64,000 nucleotides of DNA, taken from NCBI RefSeq assembly GCF_000388115.1, contig NZ_AQGQ01000001.1:1-64000 (forward strand). The letters are read 5' to 3'. The DNA is from Aeromonas molluscorum 848. Its GTDB lineage: Bacteria; Pseudomonadota; Gammaproteobacteria; Enterobacterales; Aeromonadaceae. Each line of letters starts with the position of its first letter. The stretch's first letter is position 1. The notes beneath the pieces are model-generated. The model was not told the DNA's origin. It saw only the letters and a program-made list of their open reading frames with translations, and did no database searches. Positions 46,848-59,701 of the stretch are shown piece after piece. The position numbers were made by a program, and so were the translations under genes.

Positions 46848-47843
46848 TCAATCGAGGGCAGCCAGGATCCGTTGCTGCCAGGCCACATCCAGAGCGGGTT
46901 GGGTCAGGGCCTGAACGGCGCTTGATATCTGCTCCGGCCTGCTGGCGCCGATGAGGGCACTGCTGACCACGGCATCGCGCAGCACCCATTGCAGCGCCAG
47001 CTGTGACAGGCTCTGTCCGCGCTCCTCTGCCAGGGCATGCAGGGCACGTATTTGGCCAAGCTTTTCCGCCGTGAGTTGATCTGGCTTGAGGAAGGGACTA
47101 GGGCTGGCGGCACGGGAATCGGTAGGAATGCCTGCCAGGTAGCGGTCGCTGAGCAACCCTCCCGCCAGAGGGGAGAAGGCGACGACGCCCATGCCTTGCT
47201 CGCGGCAGGCTGGCAGGGTCTGTTCTTCAATCTCTCGCTGGAACAGGGAGTATTTGAGCTGATTGACCAGACAGGGGGTTCCCAGCTCCCTCAATCTGAT
47301 GGCGGCCTGACAGGCCAGGTCGGCCGGGTAGTTGGAGAGACCGACATAGAGCGCCTTGCCCTGACGCACCATGAGCGCCAAGGCCTGACAGGTCTCTTCA
47401 AGGGGCGTGCGCGAGTCCGGCCTGTGGTGGTAGAAGATATCCACGTAGTCGAGGCCGAGTCGGCGCAGGCTCTGGTGCAGGCTGGCAAACAAGTACTTGG
47501 CACTGCCGCCATCGCCGTAGGGGCCATCCCACATCACATAGCCCGCCTTGGTGCTGATGATCAGTTCGTCGCGATGGGCGGCCAGATCTTGTCTGAGCAG
47601 GCGACCGAAGCTGGTCTCGGCACTGCCCGGCGGCGGCCCGTAGTTGTTGGCCAGATCGAAGTGAGTGATGCCAAGATCGAATGCCTGACGCACCATGGCG
47701 CTCATCCGCTCGGGAGCGGCCTCTGCTCCGAAGTTATGCCAGAGTCCAAGGGCGATGGCGGGCAGACGCAGGCCGTGGCGACCGACGGTGCGATAGGGTT
47801 GCTGCTGGTAGCGAGCCGAGTTGGCCTGATAGTGCTGATCCAT
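46848..47843 (-). CDS. Aldo/keto reductase YghZ-like (L-glyceraldehyde 3-phosphate reductase type)
   Basis: A 331-residue NADPH-dependent TIM-barrel oxidoreductase. Catalytic residues are visible: Asp and Tyr in [22 protein letters not shown], Lys in [19 protein letters not shown] and His in [12 protein letters not shown]. The loop [18 protein letters not shown] is characteristic of the YghZ subfamily, which removes L-glyceraldehyde 3-phosphate and methylglyoxal. It is a single gene between galM and uppP. Confidence 0.86.
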   Translation of the reverse strand: MDQHYQANSARYQQQPYRTVGRHGLRLPAIALGLWHNFGAEAAPERMSAMVRQAFDLGITHFDLANNYGPPPGSAETSFGRLLRQDLAAHRDELIISTKAGYVMWDGPYGDGGSAKYLFASLHQSLRRLGLDYVDIFYHHRPDSRTPLEETCQALALMVRQGKALYVGLSNYPADLACQAAIRLRELGTPCLVNQLKYSLFQREIEEQTLPACREQGMGVVAFSPLAGGLLSDRYLAGIPTDSRAASPSPFLKPDQLTAEKLGQIRALHALAEERGQSLSQLALQWVLRDAVVSSALIGASRPEQISSAVQALTQPALDVAWQQRILAALD

Positions 47844-47945
47844 ACAAATTCCTTTTGATCATCAGTGTCATAGGTTTCAGCTGCCGGGCTGAGTCATTCA
47901 CGGCATGGGAGCCTCCCCTGACCATTCAGCATCATCCTCGTGATG

Positions 47946-48929
47946 TCATGCCCCAGTCTGGGTGAGGGGCTCGAAGCGGTAGCGGGTGAGGTGATGATAG
48001 CGCTGCCCCGGCAGTAGCCAAGGATCCCCCAACTCGGGTCTGTTCGGGCTGTCCGGCAGCTGCTGGGCCTCCAGGCAGAGGCCGTCGTAATCCTGGTGAG
48101 GCTGCCCGCCACGACCTGGCGTCTTGGCCAGCCAGTTGCCGGTGTAGAGCTGCAACGAAGGCTGGTTGGTATGGACCTCCATCGCCATTTGCCTGTCTCC
48201 CGAAACTACTCGTGCGGCCCACTCCGAGGGGGGGGGCTTGAGCAGGAAAGCGTGATCGTAGCCCTTGGCCTGACGTTGCTGGGGGTGGCTCAGCCACTCA
48301 TCCCCAAGGCGCCGCCCGCCGCGCAGATCGAAGGGCCCCTCGACCGCTTGCGGCGCCAGGGGCAAGCCGCTGGCATCTGTGGTCAGGAAGCGGTCCGCCT
48401 TCAGGGTGAGGTGGTGATCGCGGACATCACCGCCACCATCGAGGTTGAAGTAGGCGTGACTGGTCAGGCTGACCGGGGTCGGCGCATCCGTACTGGCCCA
48501 GCACTCCACCACCAGATCCCGCTGCTCTAGCCGGTATTCAAGCTCGAGCTTGAGGTTGCCGGGAAACCCCTGATCCCCGTCCGGGGAGAGCAGGCTGAGC
48601 CGCACCCGGCTGGCCTCCTGGGCGTCAATCTGCCACGTGCGGCGATGAACGCCATCCGCGCCTCCATGCAGGCAGTGGGGTGGCTGATTGGCATCCAGCG
48701 ACCAGCATTGGCCGTTTCGCTCAAGGGTTGCGCCGCCGATACGATTGGCAAAGCGTCCCGCCATCGCACCCAGCCACACCTGCTGGGTTGGATAGTCGGC
48801 GTCGGTACAGCCGAGCAGCAGCTCCCGCCTCTCGCCACCAACCGGCAGGCTCAGGGAGCTCAGCGTGGCCCCAAAATCGAGGCCGCGCAGCCGCAGCCCG
48901 TACTCATTCTCCAGTTCAAAAGGGGTCAT
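47946..48929 (-). CDS. galM: Aldose 1-epimerase (galactose mutarotase)
   Basis: A 327-residue enzyme interconverting alpha- and beta-galactose for galactokinase. Family elements include YGLRLRGLDFGATLSSLSLP, GRFANRIGGATL, the catalytic His region TSHAYFNLDGGGDVRDH and the C-terminal GLCLEAQQLPDSPNRPE, which carries the catalytic Glu. The start at 48929 is the family N-terminus, with a GGGGG-type site 9 bases upstream. It is the last gene of galETKM; the short product compared with E. coli (346) is within family range. Confidence 0.9.
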   Translation of the reverse strand: MTPFELENEYGLRLRGLDFGATLSSLSLPVGGERRELLLGCTDADYPTQQVWLGAMAGRFANRIGGATLERNGQCWSLDANQPPHCLHGGADGVHRRTWQIDAQEASRVRLSLLSPDGDQGFPGNLKLELEYRLEQRDLVVECWASTDAPTPVSLTSHAYFNLDGGGDVRDHHLTLKADRFLTTDASGLPLAPQAVEGPFDLRGGRRLGDEWLSHPQQRQAKGYDHAFLLKPPPSEWAARVVSGDRQMAMEVHTNQPSLQLYTGNWLAKTPGRGGQPHQDYDGLCLEAQQLPDSPNRPELGDPWLLPGQRYHHLTRYRFEPLTQTGA

Positions 48930-48951
48930 AGTCTGGCTGCCCCCGTGCAGG

Positions 48952-48977
48952 CAAGGCAGACAGCACTGTCTGCCTTG
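48952..48977 (-). repeat. 12-bp intercistronic hairpin between galK and galM
   Basis: CAAGGCAGACAG (48952-48963) and CTGTCTGCCTTG (48966-48977) are perfect complements separated by 2 bases. There is no T-tract. It may stabilise the galETK part of the mRNA or lower galM expression. Confidence 0.6.
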
Positions 48978-49032
48978 GCGCCGAATCGGGTCTGAGATCC
49001 GGCCTTGAGGGTGAGATTCATCAGTTGCCCCT

Positions 49033-50184
49033 TCATAGCCGACCTGCCCCGGCACTGGCACGGCAGACATAGCTATCGGCTTTCAGGCCGAAGCGGGCCT
49101 GATATTCCAGCTCAATGGCGGCGATCACCTCATTCAATCGCTCCGGCCGCAGCAGGGCGACCACGCACCCCCCGAAGCCACCTCCAGTCATACGCACTCC
49201 CCCTTCACTGCCAATCCTTGCCTTGATGATCTCCACCAAGCCATCGATGGGGGGCACGGTGATTTCAAAATCATCGCGCATGGCGGCGTGGGACTCTGCC
49301 ATCAGGGTGCCGAGCCTGGGGAGGTCGCCGTTGGCCAATGCCTCTGCGGCGGCCAGGGTGCGGCCATTCTCGCCGACGATGTGGCGGGCACGGCGATAGC
49401 AGGCCTCGTCCAGCCCGGCCTTGTTCGCCTCCAGGGTGGCGTCATCGAGGTCGCGCAGCGCCCTGACACCGTAGTGACGGGCCGCAGTCTCACACTGTTG
49501 GCGGCGCAGGTTGTACTCGCTGTCGACTAGGCCGCGGCGCACGTTGGAGTTGATGATGAGCACAGCGAGATCCATCGGCATGGGGATCAGGCGGCTCTCC
49601 AGGCTGCGGCAATCGAGTAGCAAGGCATGGTCCGGCTTGGCGCAGGCCGAAATCATCTGATCCATGATGCCGCAGTTGCAGCCGACAAACAGGTTCTCCG
49701 CCTGCTGACCGTTGAGGGCTATCTCGGCCTGGCTGATGTCGAGGTTCAGCGCCTCCTTGAAGGCCTGGCCTATTGCCACCTCCAGGGAGGCGGAGGAGGA
49801 GAGTCCGGCCCCTTGGGGCACATTGCCGGAGACCACCAGATCCAGGCCGCGCAAGGGTTGACCCCGCGCTTGCAGGTATTTCACCACGCCACGGATGTAG
49901 TCGCTCCAACGCTGGTCGGGATGGTGCTCGATGGGATCATCCAGGGAGAACTCGTCGCGCTCTTCCCCGTAGTCGGCGGCGATGACTCGCACTGTGGCAT
50001 CTTGGCGCAGGCCGATGGCGACGCAGGTTTCGTAATCGATGGCGCAAGGCAGCACGAAGCCGTCGTTATAGTCGGTATGCTCGCCGATGAGGTTGACCCG
50101 ACCCGGAGCGCGGATCATCAGGTCGGCGGCCCGGCCAAATGCCTTCTGGAAGAGGGTGCTGGCCCTGTGGCTGGGGTGATTCAT
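49033..50184 (-). CDS. galK: Galactokinase
   Basis: A 383-residue GHMP kinase forming galactose 1-phosphate. Motif 1 is [25 protein letters not shown], motif 2 is [21 protein letters not shown] and motif 3 is [16 protein letters not shown], in the correct order and spacing. Length equals E. coli GalK (382). The ATG at 50184 overlaps the galT stop (ATGA), so galT and galK are translationally coupled. Confidence 0.96.
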   Translation of the reverse strand: MNHPSHRASTLFQKAFGRAADLMIRAPGRVNLIGEHTDYNDGFVLPCAIDYETCVAIGLRQDATVRVIAADYGEERDEFSLDDPIEHHPDQRWSDYIRGVVKYLQARGQPLRGLDLVVSGNVPQGAGLSSSASLEVAIGQAFKEALNLDISQAEIALNGQQAENLFVGCNCGIMDQMISACAKPDHALLLDCRSLESRLIPMPMDLAVLIINSNVRRGLVDSEYNLRRQQCETAARHYGVRALRDLDDATLEANKAGLDEACYRRARHIVGENGRTLAAAEALANGDLPRLGTLMAESHAAMRDDFEITVPPIDGLVEIIKARIGSEGGVRMTGGGFGGCVVALLRPERLNEVIAAIELEYQARFGLKADSYVCRASAGAGRL

Positions 50185-51227
50185 GGGGTGGATCCTCGCA
50201 TCTTGTAGTGGACGGGGCTTAGGGCGCGCAGGCGTTCGGCGGCCTGCTCCGGGGTAAGATCGCGCTGGGTTTCGGCCAGCATCTCGAAACCCACCATGAA
50301 CTTGCGCACAGTGGCAGATCGCAGCAGGGGCGGGTAGAAGTGGGCATGAAGCTGCCAGGCCTCGGGGCAAGTCGAGTGCGGCGGCGCGAAGTGCCAGCCC
50401 ATGGAGTAGGGAAAACTGCATTCGAACAGGTTGTCGTAGCGGCTGGTGAGCTCCTTGAGGGCCAGGGCCAAGTCCTGCTGCAAGGCGGGGGTGAGGCTCA
50501 GCAGGGAGGGCAGATGGCTCTTGGGCAGGAGAAGGGTCTCAAACGGCCAAGCGGCCCAGAAGGGCACCACCGCCAGCCAGTGCTCTGTCTCCACGACGAT
50601 GCGCGATCTGTCCGCCAGCTCCCGTTCCACATAATCGAGCAGCAGGGGGCGGCCGTGCTCGGCCAGCCAGCGCTGCTGGCGCTCCTGCTCTCTGGCTATC
50701 TCATTGGGAAGAAAGTTGCTGCCCCAGATCTGACCATGGGGGTGAGGATTCGAGCAGCCCATGACGGCGCCCTTGTTTTCGAATACTTGCACCCACTCCC
50801 ACTGCTGGGAGAGCTCGGCCACCTGGTCGCGCCAGGTCTGGATCACCGCCTCTATCTCGGGCAAGCGCAGCTCTGGCAGGGTCTTGCCGTGATCCGGCGA
50901 GAAGCAGATGACACGACTGGTGCCACGGGCGGCCTCCAGTTGCAGCAGCGGATCCTGATCCATCTGCGCTGCCGGGGTGTCTTGCATCAGGGCGGCAAAG
51001 TCGTTGGTGAAGACGAAGGTGTCGCTGTAGTCGGGGTTCTTGTCGCCACTGACCCGGGTATTACCGGCGCAGAGGAAGCAATCGGGATCATGGGCGTGGC
51101 TCGGCGCCTCGCTTATCTTCTCAATCTGGCCCTGCCAAGGGCGCTTGGCCCTGTGGGGGGAAACCAGCACATACTGGCCGGTCAAGGGATTGAAGCGGCG
51201 GTGGGGGTGATCCAGGGGATCGAACAT
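50181..51227 (-). CDS. galT: Galactose-1-phosphate uridylyltransferase
   Basis: A 348-residue enzyme exchanging UMP between UDP-glucose and galactose 1-phosphate. The active-site HPH with the nucleophilic His is in [17 protein letters not shown]. The start [33 protein letters not shown] is the standard N-terminus. Three start codons in a row are possible (GTG 51233, ATG 51230, ATG 51227); the last lies 7 bases from GAGG and is preferred. It follows galE by 83 bases. Confidence 0.95.
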   Translation of the reverse strand: MFDPLDHPHRRFNPLTGQYVLVSPHRAKRPWQGQIEKISEAPSHAHDPDCFLCAGNTRVSGDKNPDYSDTFVFTNDFAALMQDTPAAQMDQDPLLQLEAARGTSRVICFSPDHGKTLPELRLPEIEAVIQTWRDQVAELSQQWEWVQVFENKGAVMGCSNPHPHGQIWGSNFLPNEIAREQERQQRWLAEHGRPLLLDYVERELADRSRIVVETEHWLAVVPFWAAWPFETLLLPKSHLPSLLSLTPALQQDLALALKELTSRYDNLFECSFPYSMGWHFAPPHSTCPEAWQLHAHFYPPLLRSATVRKFMVGFEMLAETQRDLTPEQAAERLRALSPVHYKMRGSTP

Positions 51228-51310
51228 CATCACACCTCGTGACTGTTTGTCATGAAAAGGGGGTTACAGCGCCGGCCTTGGCGAACGGGCCGCTGAGGCC
51301 AGATAGCGGT

Positions 51311-52324
51311 TCATTGGTCATAACCCTGGGGGTTGAGGGACTGCCAACGCCAGCTGTCGGCGCACATGGCGCCGAGATCGCGACTGGCGAACCACCCCAG
51401 ATCCTGTCTGGCCCGGGTGGGATCGGCCCAGCATTCGGCGATGTCTCCCGGGCGTCTTGGTTCCAACAAATAGGCGATAGGTCGGCCGCATGCCTGCTCG
51501 AATGCCCGAACCATTTGCAACACGCTCTGAGGCTGACCCGTTCCCAGGTTATAGGCATGGACTCCGGGGCGATCGACGCAGTGTTGCAGCGCCTTGACGT
51601 GCCCTTCGGCAAGATCCATTACATGGATATAGTCGCGAACACCTGTGCCATCCAGGGTGGGGTAATCGTTACCAAACACTGAAAGCTGTGGGCGCCGACC
51701 GATGGCAACCTGAGTCAAAAATGGCATGAGATTGTTGGGGATGCCCTGGGGATCCTCCCCCATAGTGCCGGATTCATGGGCACCAACCGGATTGAAGTAA
51801 CGCAGCAGTGTCATGCTCCAGTTGGGCTCGGCGACCTGCAGATCCTCGAGGATCTGTTCGATGATCAGCTTGGATCGGCCATAGGGATTGGTAGCCGAGC
51901 GGGGGAAGTCCTCGCGGATCGGCACGCTGGTCGGATCGCCATAGACGGTAGCCGAGGAGCTGAACACCAGGTTGTGAACGTGCGCCCGCGCCATGGCCTG
52001 CAGCAGATCCAGGGTACCGGCGACATTGTTCTGGTAATAGGCCAGCGGGATCCGGGTCGATTCTCCCACGGCCTTGAGCGCGGCAAAGTGGATGACGGCG
52101 CCAATCTCATGCTCGGTGAAGATGCGATCCAGCAGGGCGGCATCTCTGATATCCCCTTGATAAAAAACAGGCTTCTGACCAGAAATGGTGGCGATGCGAT
52201 CCAGCACGGCCAGCTTGCTGTTGCAGAGATTATCCAGGATCAGCGGTGTGATGCCTGCGGCCTGCAATGCGAGGCAGGTGTGGCTGCCTATGTAGCCGCA
52301 ACCGCCTGTGACCAATACCTTCAT
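51311..52324 (-). CDS. galE: UDP-glucose 4-epimerase
   Basis: A 337-residue NAD-dependent extended SDR that interconverts UDP-galactose and UDP-glucose. The NAD loop is VTGGCGYIGSHT (residues 5-16). The catalytic Ser is in VFSSSATVYG and the Tyr/Lys pair in NPYGRSKLIIEQ. The start at 52324 has GGAG 7 bases upstream. It is the first gene of galETKM; the GalR-type operator 84 bases upstream suggests galactose induction. Confidence 0.96.
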   Translation of the reverse strand: MKVLVTGGCGYIGSHTCLALQAAGITPLILDNLCNSKLAVLDRIATISGQKPVFYQGDIRDAALLDRIFTEHEIGAVIHFAALKAVGESTRIPLAYYQNNVAGTLDLLQAMARAHVHNLVFSSSATVYGDPTSVPIREDFPRSATNPYGRSKLIIEQILEDLQVAEPNWSMTLLRYFNPVGAHESGTMGEDPQGIPNNLMPFLTQVAIGRRPQLSVFGNDYPTLDGTGVRDYIHVMDLAEGHVKALQHCVDRPGVHAYNLGTGQPQSVLQMVRAFEQACGRPIAYLLEPRRPGDIAECWADPTRARQDLGWFASRDLGAMCADSWRWQSLNPQGYDQ

Positions 52325-52407
52325 TCCTTGTCTCCGGCAAAGGGGGGTGTGGATCAGGAGTCTAGCTGAGCCTCTGGCGAGCAAACTGTGAACTGGTTAA
52401 CAGAATC

Positions 52408-52423
52408 ATGTAAACGATTACAC
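52408..52423 (-). promoter_or_regulatory. GalR-type operator of galETKM
   Basis: On the minus strand the site reads GTGTAATCGTTTACAT, a palindrome with central CG as in GalR/GalS operators (GTGNAANCGNTTNCAC). The same 16-mer precedes lacZ. Confidence 0.85.
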
Positions 52424-52529
52424 TTGTTTGCACACTCCCGGTTGGATCCGTGGCCCTATTTCCCCTGTTATCCAAGGCGTTGCTGGTTATAATGGCCAGG
52501 TCGCGGTCAGTGAAAAGAGTGAAAACAGC

Positions 52530-53534
52530 ATGAGTACCATCAAGGATGTCGCCCGTCTTGCCAATGTCTCGGTGGCAACGGTTTCACGGGTGATGAACAA
52601 CTCTCCCAAGGCGAGTGCCACCTCGCGTGCCCTGGTCCAGCAAGCCATGACCGAGCTGGGTTACACCCCCAACGCCAACGCCCGGGCCCTCGTCAGCCGG
52701 ACCTGTGACACTATGGGCGTGGTGGTCAACGATGTGGCCGACCCTTTCTTCGGCGCCCTGATCAAGGGGGTGTCCGGGGTCGCTGTGGAGCGGGGCTTGC
52801 ACCTGTTGATGGGTAATGGTTTTCACAATGCGGAGCAGGAGCGGGGTGCCATCGAACTGCTGATCGGCAAACGCTGTGAGGCCCTGGTGGTACACAGCAA
52901 GGTGCTCAGTGACGAGGTGCTGATTGATTACGCCATGCGAGTACCGGGCATGGTATTGATTAACAGAGATATTCCAGCCTTGAAGGGGCGCTGTATCTCC
53001 CTCAACAACAGGTTGGGTGCCGCCACCGCCACGCGCCACCTGCTGGAGCTGGGTCATAGCCGTATTGGCTTCCTCGGCTCGGATCACGCCATCGAAGATG
53101 CCAGCTCCCGGCTGCAGGGCTATCGCGATGCCCTGAGCGATGCGGGAGTGGTGGCAGATGCCGAGTTGGTGGAGTGCGGTACCCCAAATGAAGAGGGGGG
53201 GGAGCGAGCCATGCTCAATCTGCTCGCCAAGGGGCTGACGGTGACCGCCCTGGTGGCTTACAACGATGCCATGGCCGCTGGAGCCATCTCTGTGCTGGCC
53301 GATAACGGCCTCAAGGTGCCGGAGGAGGTGTCCGTAGTCGGCTTTGACGACATCATCTACGCCAGATATCTGAGACCCAAACTCTCTACCATGCGCTATC
53401 CCATCGAGTTAATGGCGGCTCAGGCGGCCAAGTTGGCGTTGCAGTTGGCCGCAGGCGAAGGCGAGGCGCAGCAGAGTCGCATCTATACACCAACCCTGAT
53501 CAATCGTCACTCGGTCGCCCCCCTGCGCAGCTGA
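52530..53534 (+). CDS. galR: LacI/GalR-family repressor, probable galactose regulator
   Basis: A 334-residue repressor. The N-terminal helix-turn-helix and hinge read TIKDVARLANVSVATVSRVMNN and ANARALVSRTCDTMGVVV. The effector domain is of the periplasmic-binding type (FFGALIKGVSGVAVERGLHLL, RIGFLGSDHAIEDASSRLQGYRDAL) and resembles GalR and GalS. It is divergent from galE and upstream of lacZ. Three operators of GalR type in the locus point to control of galETKM, lacZ and mglBAC, with galactose as probable inducer. Whether it is GalR or GalS proper cannot be told. Confidence 0.87.
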   Translation: MSTIKDVARLANVSVATVSRVMNNSPKASATSRALVQQAMTELGYTPNANARALVSRTCDTMGVVVNDVADPFFGALIKGVSGVAVERGLHLLMGNGFHNAEQERGAIELLIGKRCEALVVHSKVLSDEVLIDYAMRVPGMVLINRDIPALKGRCISLNNRLGAATATRHLLELGHSRIGFLGSDHAIEDASSRLQGYRDALSDAGVVADAELVECGTPNEEGGERAMLNLLAKGLTVTALVAYNDAMAAGAISVLADNGLKVPEEVSVVGFDDIIYARYLRPKLSTMRYPIELMAAQAAKLALQLAAGEGEAQQSRIYTPTLINRHSVAPLRS

Positions 53535-53553
53535 ATCCTTATCTTGGCCTTGT

Positions 53554-53595
53554 CAGAAACAGCAGACCCGTCATCAGGCGAGTCTGCTGTTTCTG
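53554..53595 (+). terminator. 14-bp stem after galR
   Basis: CAGAAACAGCAGAC (53554-53567) and GTCTGCTGTTTCTG (53582-53595) are perfect complements around a 14-base loop, 20 bases after the galR stop. No T-tract follows, so it may be a rho-dependent or stabilising end. Confidence 0.5.
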
Positions 53596-53731
53596 GCATC
53601 GTCAGTCATGCCACCGGGTCGGGGGTTGAGGGATCTGCGGCCAGCTCCCCCGACCAACTGGATCATGAGTGTTGCTCGCATGATGACTATTGTGGCTCTC
53701 ATCCAGCATTATCCCGGCCTCACACATCGAA

Positions 53732-53747
53732 GTGTAATCGTTTACAT
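53732..53747 (+). promoter_or_regulatory. GalR-type operator of lacZ
   Basis: GTGTAATCGTTTACAT, identical to the operator before galE and in the same orientation relative to transcription, 80 bases before the lacZ ATG. Confidence 0.85.
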
Positions 53748-53812
53748 CTTTGTGAGGCAGATCGCCGTTTCCCCATAAAAACTTCACTACACTGCAGCTG
53801 TTTTCCGAATAA

Positions 53813-56890
<3,078 letters not shown>

Positions 56891-56960
56891 TTTCGGCGAC
56901 AGAACATGACATTCACCCCAAGGGTGGTCAGGGTCAAATAGGGCCATGCGCAATATAACC

Positions 56961-56982
56961 ATTTGTTTTATATCAAACAAAT
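56961..56982. promoter_or_regulatory. 8-6-8 palindrome upstream of mglB
   Basis: ATTTGTTT-TATATC-AAACAAAT, perfect arms with the 6-base spacing of CRP sites, but with TGTTT instead of TGTGA. It could be a weak CRP site or the target of another dimeric regulator. Confidence 0.4.
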
Positions 56983-56996
56983 CACTATGTAACAGA

Positions 56997-57012
56997 GTGT
57001 AAACGTTTTCAT
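56997..57012 (+). promoter_or_regulatory. GalR-type operator of mglBAC
   Basis: GTGTAAACGTTTTCAT, matching the galE and lacZ operators at 14 of 16 positions, 114 bases before the mglB ATG. Confidence 0.8.
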
Positions 57013-57125
57013 TTTGTCGTCAGGATCACAGATTAAATGACAACAACCTGATTACATTAGACTTACACCAGCTCGATTGGTGTACAGCTTTCCTACAAAA
57101 CAGATAGACACACCGGAGCATAACA

Positions 57126-58112
57126 ATGAGAAAAATCACGACAGTTGCCGCCGTGCTGATGAGCCTGATGGCAGGCGCAACCGCCCATGCTGAAACCCGT
57201 ATCGGGGTTACCGTCTACAAGTATGACGATAACTTCATGGCAGTTGTTCGCAAGGCGATCGAGAAGGAAGCGGCGGCGACCCCGAGTGTGGAACTGCTGA
57301 TGAATGACTCCCAGAATGACCAGTCCAAGCAGAACGACCAGATCGACGTGCTGCTGGCCAAGGGTGTCAAGGCATTGGCCATCAACCTGGTTGATCCGGC
57401 CGCCGCCCCTGTCGTGATTGAGAAGGCCCGTGGCGAAGATATCCCGGTTGTGTTCTACAACAAGGAACCCAGTGCTGCCGATCTGGCCAGCTATGACAAG
57501 GCCTACTACGTGGGCACCGACTCCAAGGAGTCAGGCATCATCCAGGGTCAGCTGATCGCCAAACACTGGAAAGCTCACCCTGAGTGGGACTTGAACAAAG
57601 ATGGCGTCATCCAGTTCGTGCTGCTCAAGGGCGAGCCGGGCCACCCGGATGCGGAAGCCCGTACTACCTACGTCATCAAGACCCTGAATGATGGCGGTCT
57701 CAAGACGGATCAACTGCACATGGATACCGGCATGTGGGATACCGCCATGGCGAAAGACAAGATGGATGCCTGGATCTCCGGCCCCAACGCCAACAAGATT
57801 GAAGTGGTCATCGCCAACAACGATGGCATGGCGATGGGTGCCGTCGAGTCGCTGAAGGCACAAGGCAAGTCAGCCATCCCGGTATTCGGTGTCGATGCGT
57901 TGCCCGAGGCGCTGGCCATGGTCAAGAGCGGTGCCATGGCGGGGACAGTGCTGAACGATGCGGCCAACCAGGCCAAGGCCACCTTCGAGCTGACCAAGAA
58001 CCTGGCTGAAGGCAAACCGGCCGGTGAAGGCACCAAGTGGAATATCGACAACAAGGTCGTCCGTGTTGCCTATGTGGGTGTGGATAAAGACAACCTGTCT
58101 CAATTCGAGTAA
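57126..58112 (+). CDS. mglB: Galactose/glucose-binding periplasmic protein MglB
   Basis: A 328-residue binding protein (E. coli 332) that delivers galactose, glucose or methyl-galactoside to MglAC and often to a chemoreceptor. The signal peptide is [22 protein letters not shown]. The mature chain starts [16 protein letters not shown], with the Ca-binding region near [26 protein letters not shown] and the hinge segment [23 protein letters not shown] lies 7 bases before the ATG. A terminator follows the stop. Confidence 0.96.
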   Translation: MRKITTVAAVLMSLMAGATAHAETRIGVTVYKYDDNFMAVVRKAIEKEAAATPSVELLMNDSQNDQSKQNDQIDVLLAKGVKALAINLVDPAAAPVVIEKARGEDIPVVFYNKEPSAADLASYDKAYYVGTDSKESGIIQGQLIAKHWKAHPEWDLNKDGVIQFVLLKGEPGHPDAEARTTYVIKTLNDGGLKTDQLHMDTGMWDTAMAKDKMDAWISGPNANKIEVVIANNDGMAMGAVESLKAQGKSAIPVFGVDALPEALAMVKSGAMAGTVLNDAANQAKATFELTKNLAEGKPAGEGTKWNIDNKVVRVAYVGVDKDNLSQFE

Positions 58113-58122
58113 TCCCTCCTCC

Positions 58123-58152
58123 AGGGCAAGGGAGATCCCCTTGCCCTTTTTT
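58123..58152 (+). terminator. Intercistronic terminator between mglB and mglA
   Basis: Perfect 10-bp stem AGGGCAAGGG/CCCTTGCCCT (58123-58132, 58138-58147), loop AGATC, then six T. It starts 11 bases after the mglB stop and probably lets only part of the transcription continue into mglAC. Confidence 0.85.
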
Positions 58153-58164
58153 CAACCAGATGTG

Positions 58165-59685
58165 ATGGCTGATATGACAACACAGCAACAATCAGAATGG
58201 CTGTTGGAGATGATTGACGTCAGTAAAAGCTTTCCCGGCGTCAAGGCACTCGATAATGTCAATTTACGGGTCCGTCCTCATTCTGTGCATGCGTTGATGG
58301 GCGAGAACGGGGCAGGTAAATCTACGCTGCTCAAATGCCTGTTCGGCATCTATGAGAAAGATCAGGGCAAGATCTTCTTCAAGGGACAAGAGATCAACTT
58401 CACCTCCTCCAAAGAGGCGTTGGAGAATGGCGTTTCCATGGTGCATCAGGAGCTGAACCTGGTATTGCAACGCACCGTGATGGACAACATGTGGCTCGGC
58501 CGCTACCCCACCAAGGGTTGGTTTGTCGACCATGGCAAGATGTATGAAGACACCAAGCACATCTTCGACGAGCTGGATATTGATATAGACCCACGGGTCA
58601 AGGTGGGCACGCTTTCCGTCTCCCAGATGCAGATGATCGAGATTGCCAAGGCATTCTCCTACGATGCCAAGATCGTCATCATGGATGAGCCGACCTCCTC
58701 CCTGACCGAGAAAGAGGTCAACCATCTCTTCAAGATCATCAACAAGTTGAAAGAGAAGGGCTGCGGCATCGTCTACATCTCTCACAAGATGGAGGAGATC
58801 TTCCAGCTATGTGACGAGATCACCATATTGCGGGATGGACAGTGGGTGGCGACCCAGCCGCTCAAGGGCATGACCATGGACCAGATCATCGGCATGATGG
58901 TTGGCCGTGAATTGACCCAGCGCTTCCCTGAAAAAACCAATCAGCCCAAAGAGGTGATCCTCGAGGTTGAACATCTGACGGCCAAGAACCAGCCCTCCAT
59001 TCAGGACGTGACCTTCAACCTGCATAAGGGGGAGATCCTCGGCATCGCCGGACTGGTGGGGGCCAAGCGCACCGACATCGTCGAGACTCTGTTCGGTATC
59101 CGCGATCACAGCGGGGGAGTGATCAAGATCCATGGCAAGGTCGTGGCCAATCACACCGCCCACGAGGCCATCTTGAATGGTTTTGCCCTGGTGACGGAGG
59201 AGCGCCGTTCCACCGGTATCTATTCGCGCCTCGACATCGCTTTCAACTCCCTGATCGCCAACATGGACAGCTACAAGGGATCCATGGGGCTGCTCAGCAA
59301 CACCAAGATGAAGAGCGATACCCAGTGGGTCATCGACTCCATGCGGGTCAAGACCCCGACCCAGCAGACACAGATCGGCTCCCTGTCCGGGGGCAATCAG
59401 CAGAAGGTCATTATCGGCCGCTGGCTGCTGACTCAGCCGGAAATCTTGATGCTGGATGAACCGACCCGAGGCATTGACGTGGGTGCCAAGTTCGAGATCT
59501 ACCAGCTCATCCTGGAGCTGGCCAAGAAGGACAAGGGCATCATCATCATCTCCTCAGAGATGCCTGAGCTGCTGGGGATCACGGACCGCATCATGGTCAT
59601 GAGCAATGGCCGGGTCGCCGGGATCGTCAATACCAAAGAAACTGACCAGAGCGAGATATTGCGCCTGGCATCTCTGTACCTCTAG
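58165..59685 (+). CDS. mglA: Galactose/methyl-galactoside ABC transporter ATPase MglA
   Basis: A 506-residue sugar ABC ATPase with two nucleotide-binding domains, the same length as E. coli MglA. The first cassette has [18 protein letters not shown], signature [18 protein letters not shown] and [15 protein letters not shown]. The second has a non-canonical Walker A ([12 protein letters not shown]) but an intact [16 protein letters not shown] signature and [12 protein letters not shown], as is normal in this family. The ATG at 58165 gives the family length; 58174 is an alternative. It is separated from mglB by a terminator. Confidence 0.96.
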   Translation: MADMTTQQQSEWLLEMIDVSKSFPGVKALDNVNLRVRPHSVHALMGENGAGKSTLLKCLFGIYEKDQGKIFFKGQEINFTSSKEALENGVSMVHQELNLVLQRTVMDNMWLGRYPTKGWFVDHGKMYEDTKHIFDELDIDIDPRVKVGTLSVSQMQMIEIAKAFSYDAKIVIMDEPTSSLTEKEVNHLFKIINKLKEKGCGIVYISHKMEEIFQLCDEITILRDGQWVATQPLKGMTMDQIIGMMVGRELTQRFPEKTNQPKEVILEVEHLTAKNQPSIQDVTFNLHKGEILGIAGLVGAKRTDIVETLFGIRDHSGGVIKIHGKVVANHTAHEAILNGFALVTEERRSTGIYSRLDIAFNSLIANMDSYKGSMGLLSNTKMKSDTQWVIDSMRVKTPTQQTQIGSLSGGNQQKVIIGRWLLTQPEILMLDEPTRGIDVGAKFEIYQLILELAKKDKGIIIISSEMPELLGITDRIMVMSNGRVAGIVNTKETDQSEILRLASLYL

Positions 59686-59701
59686 AGATAGGAAGACATT
59701 T

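Noticed and set aside
53748-53766. CRP site before lacZ
   Set aside because: TGTGAGGCAGATCGCC has one good half only; the other half lacks TCACA.
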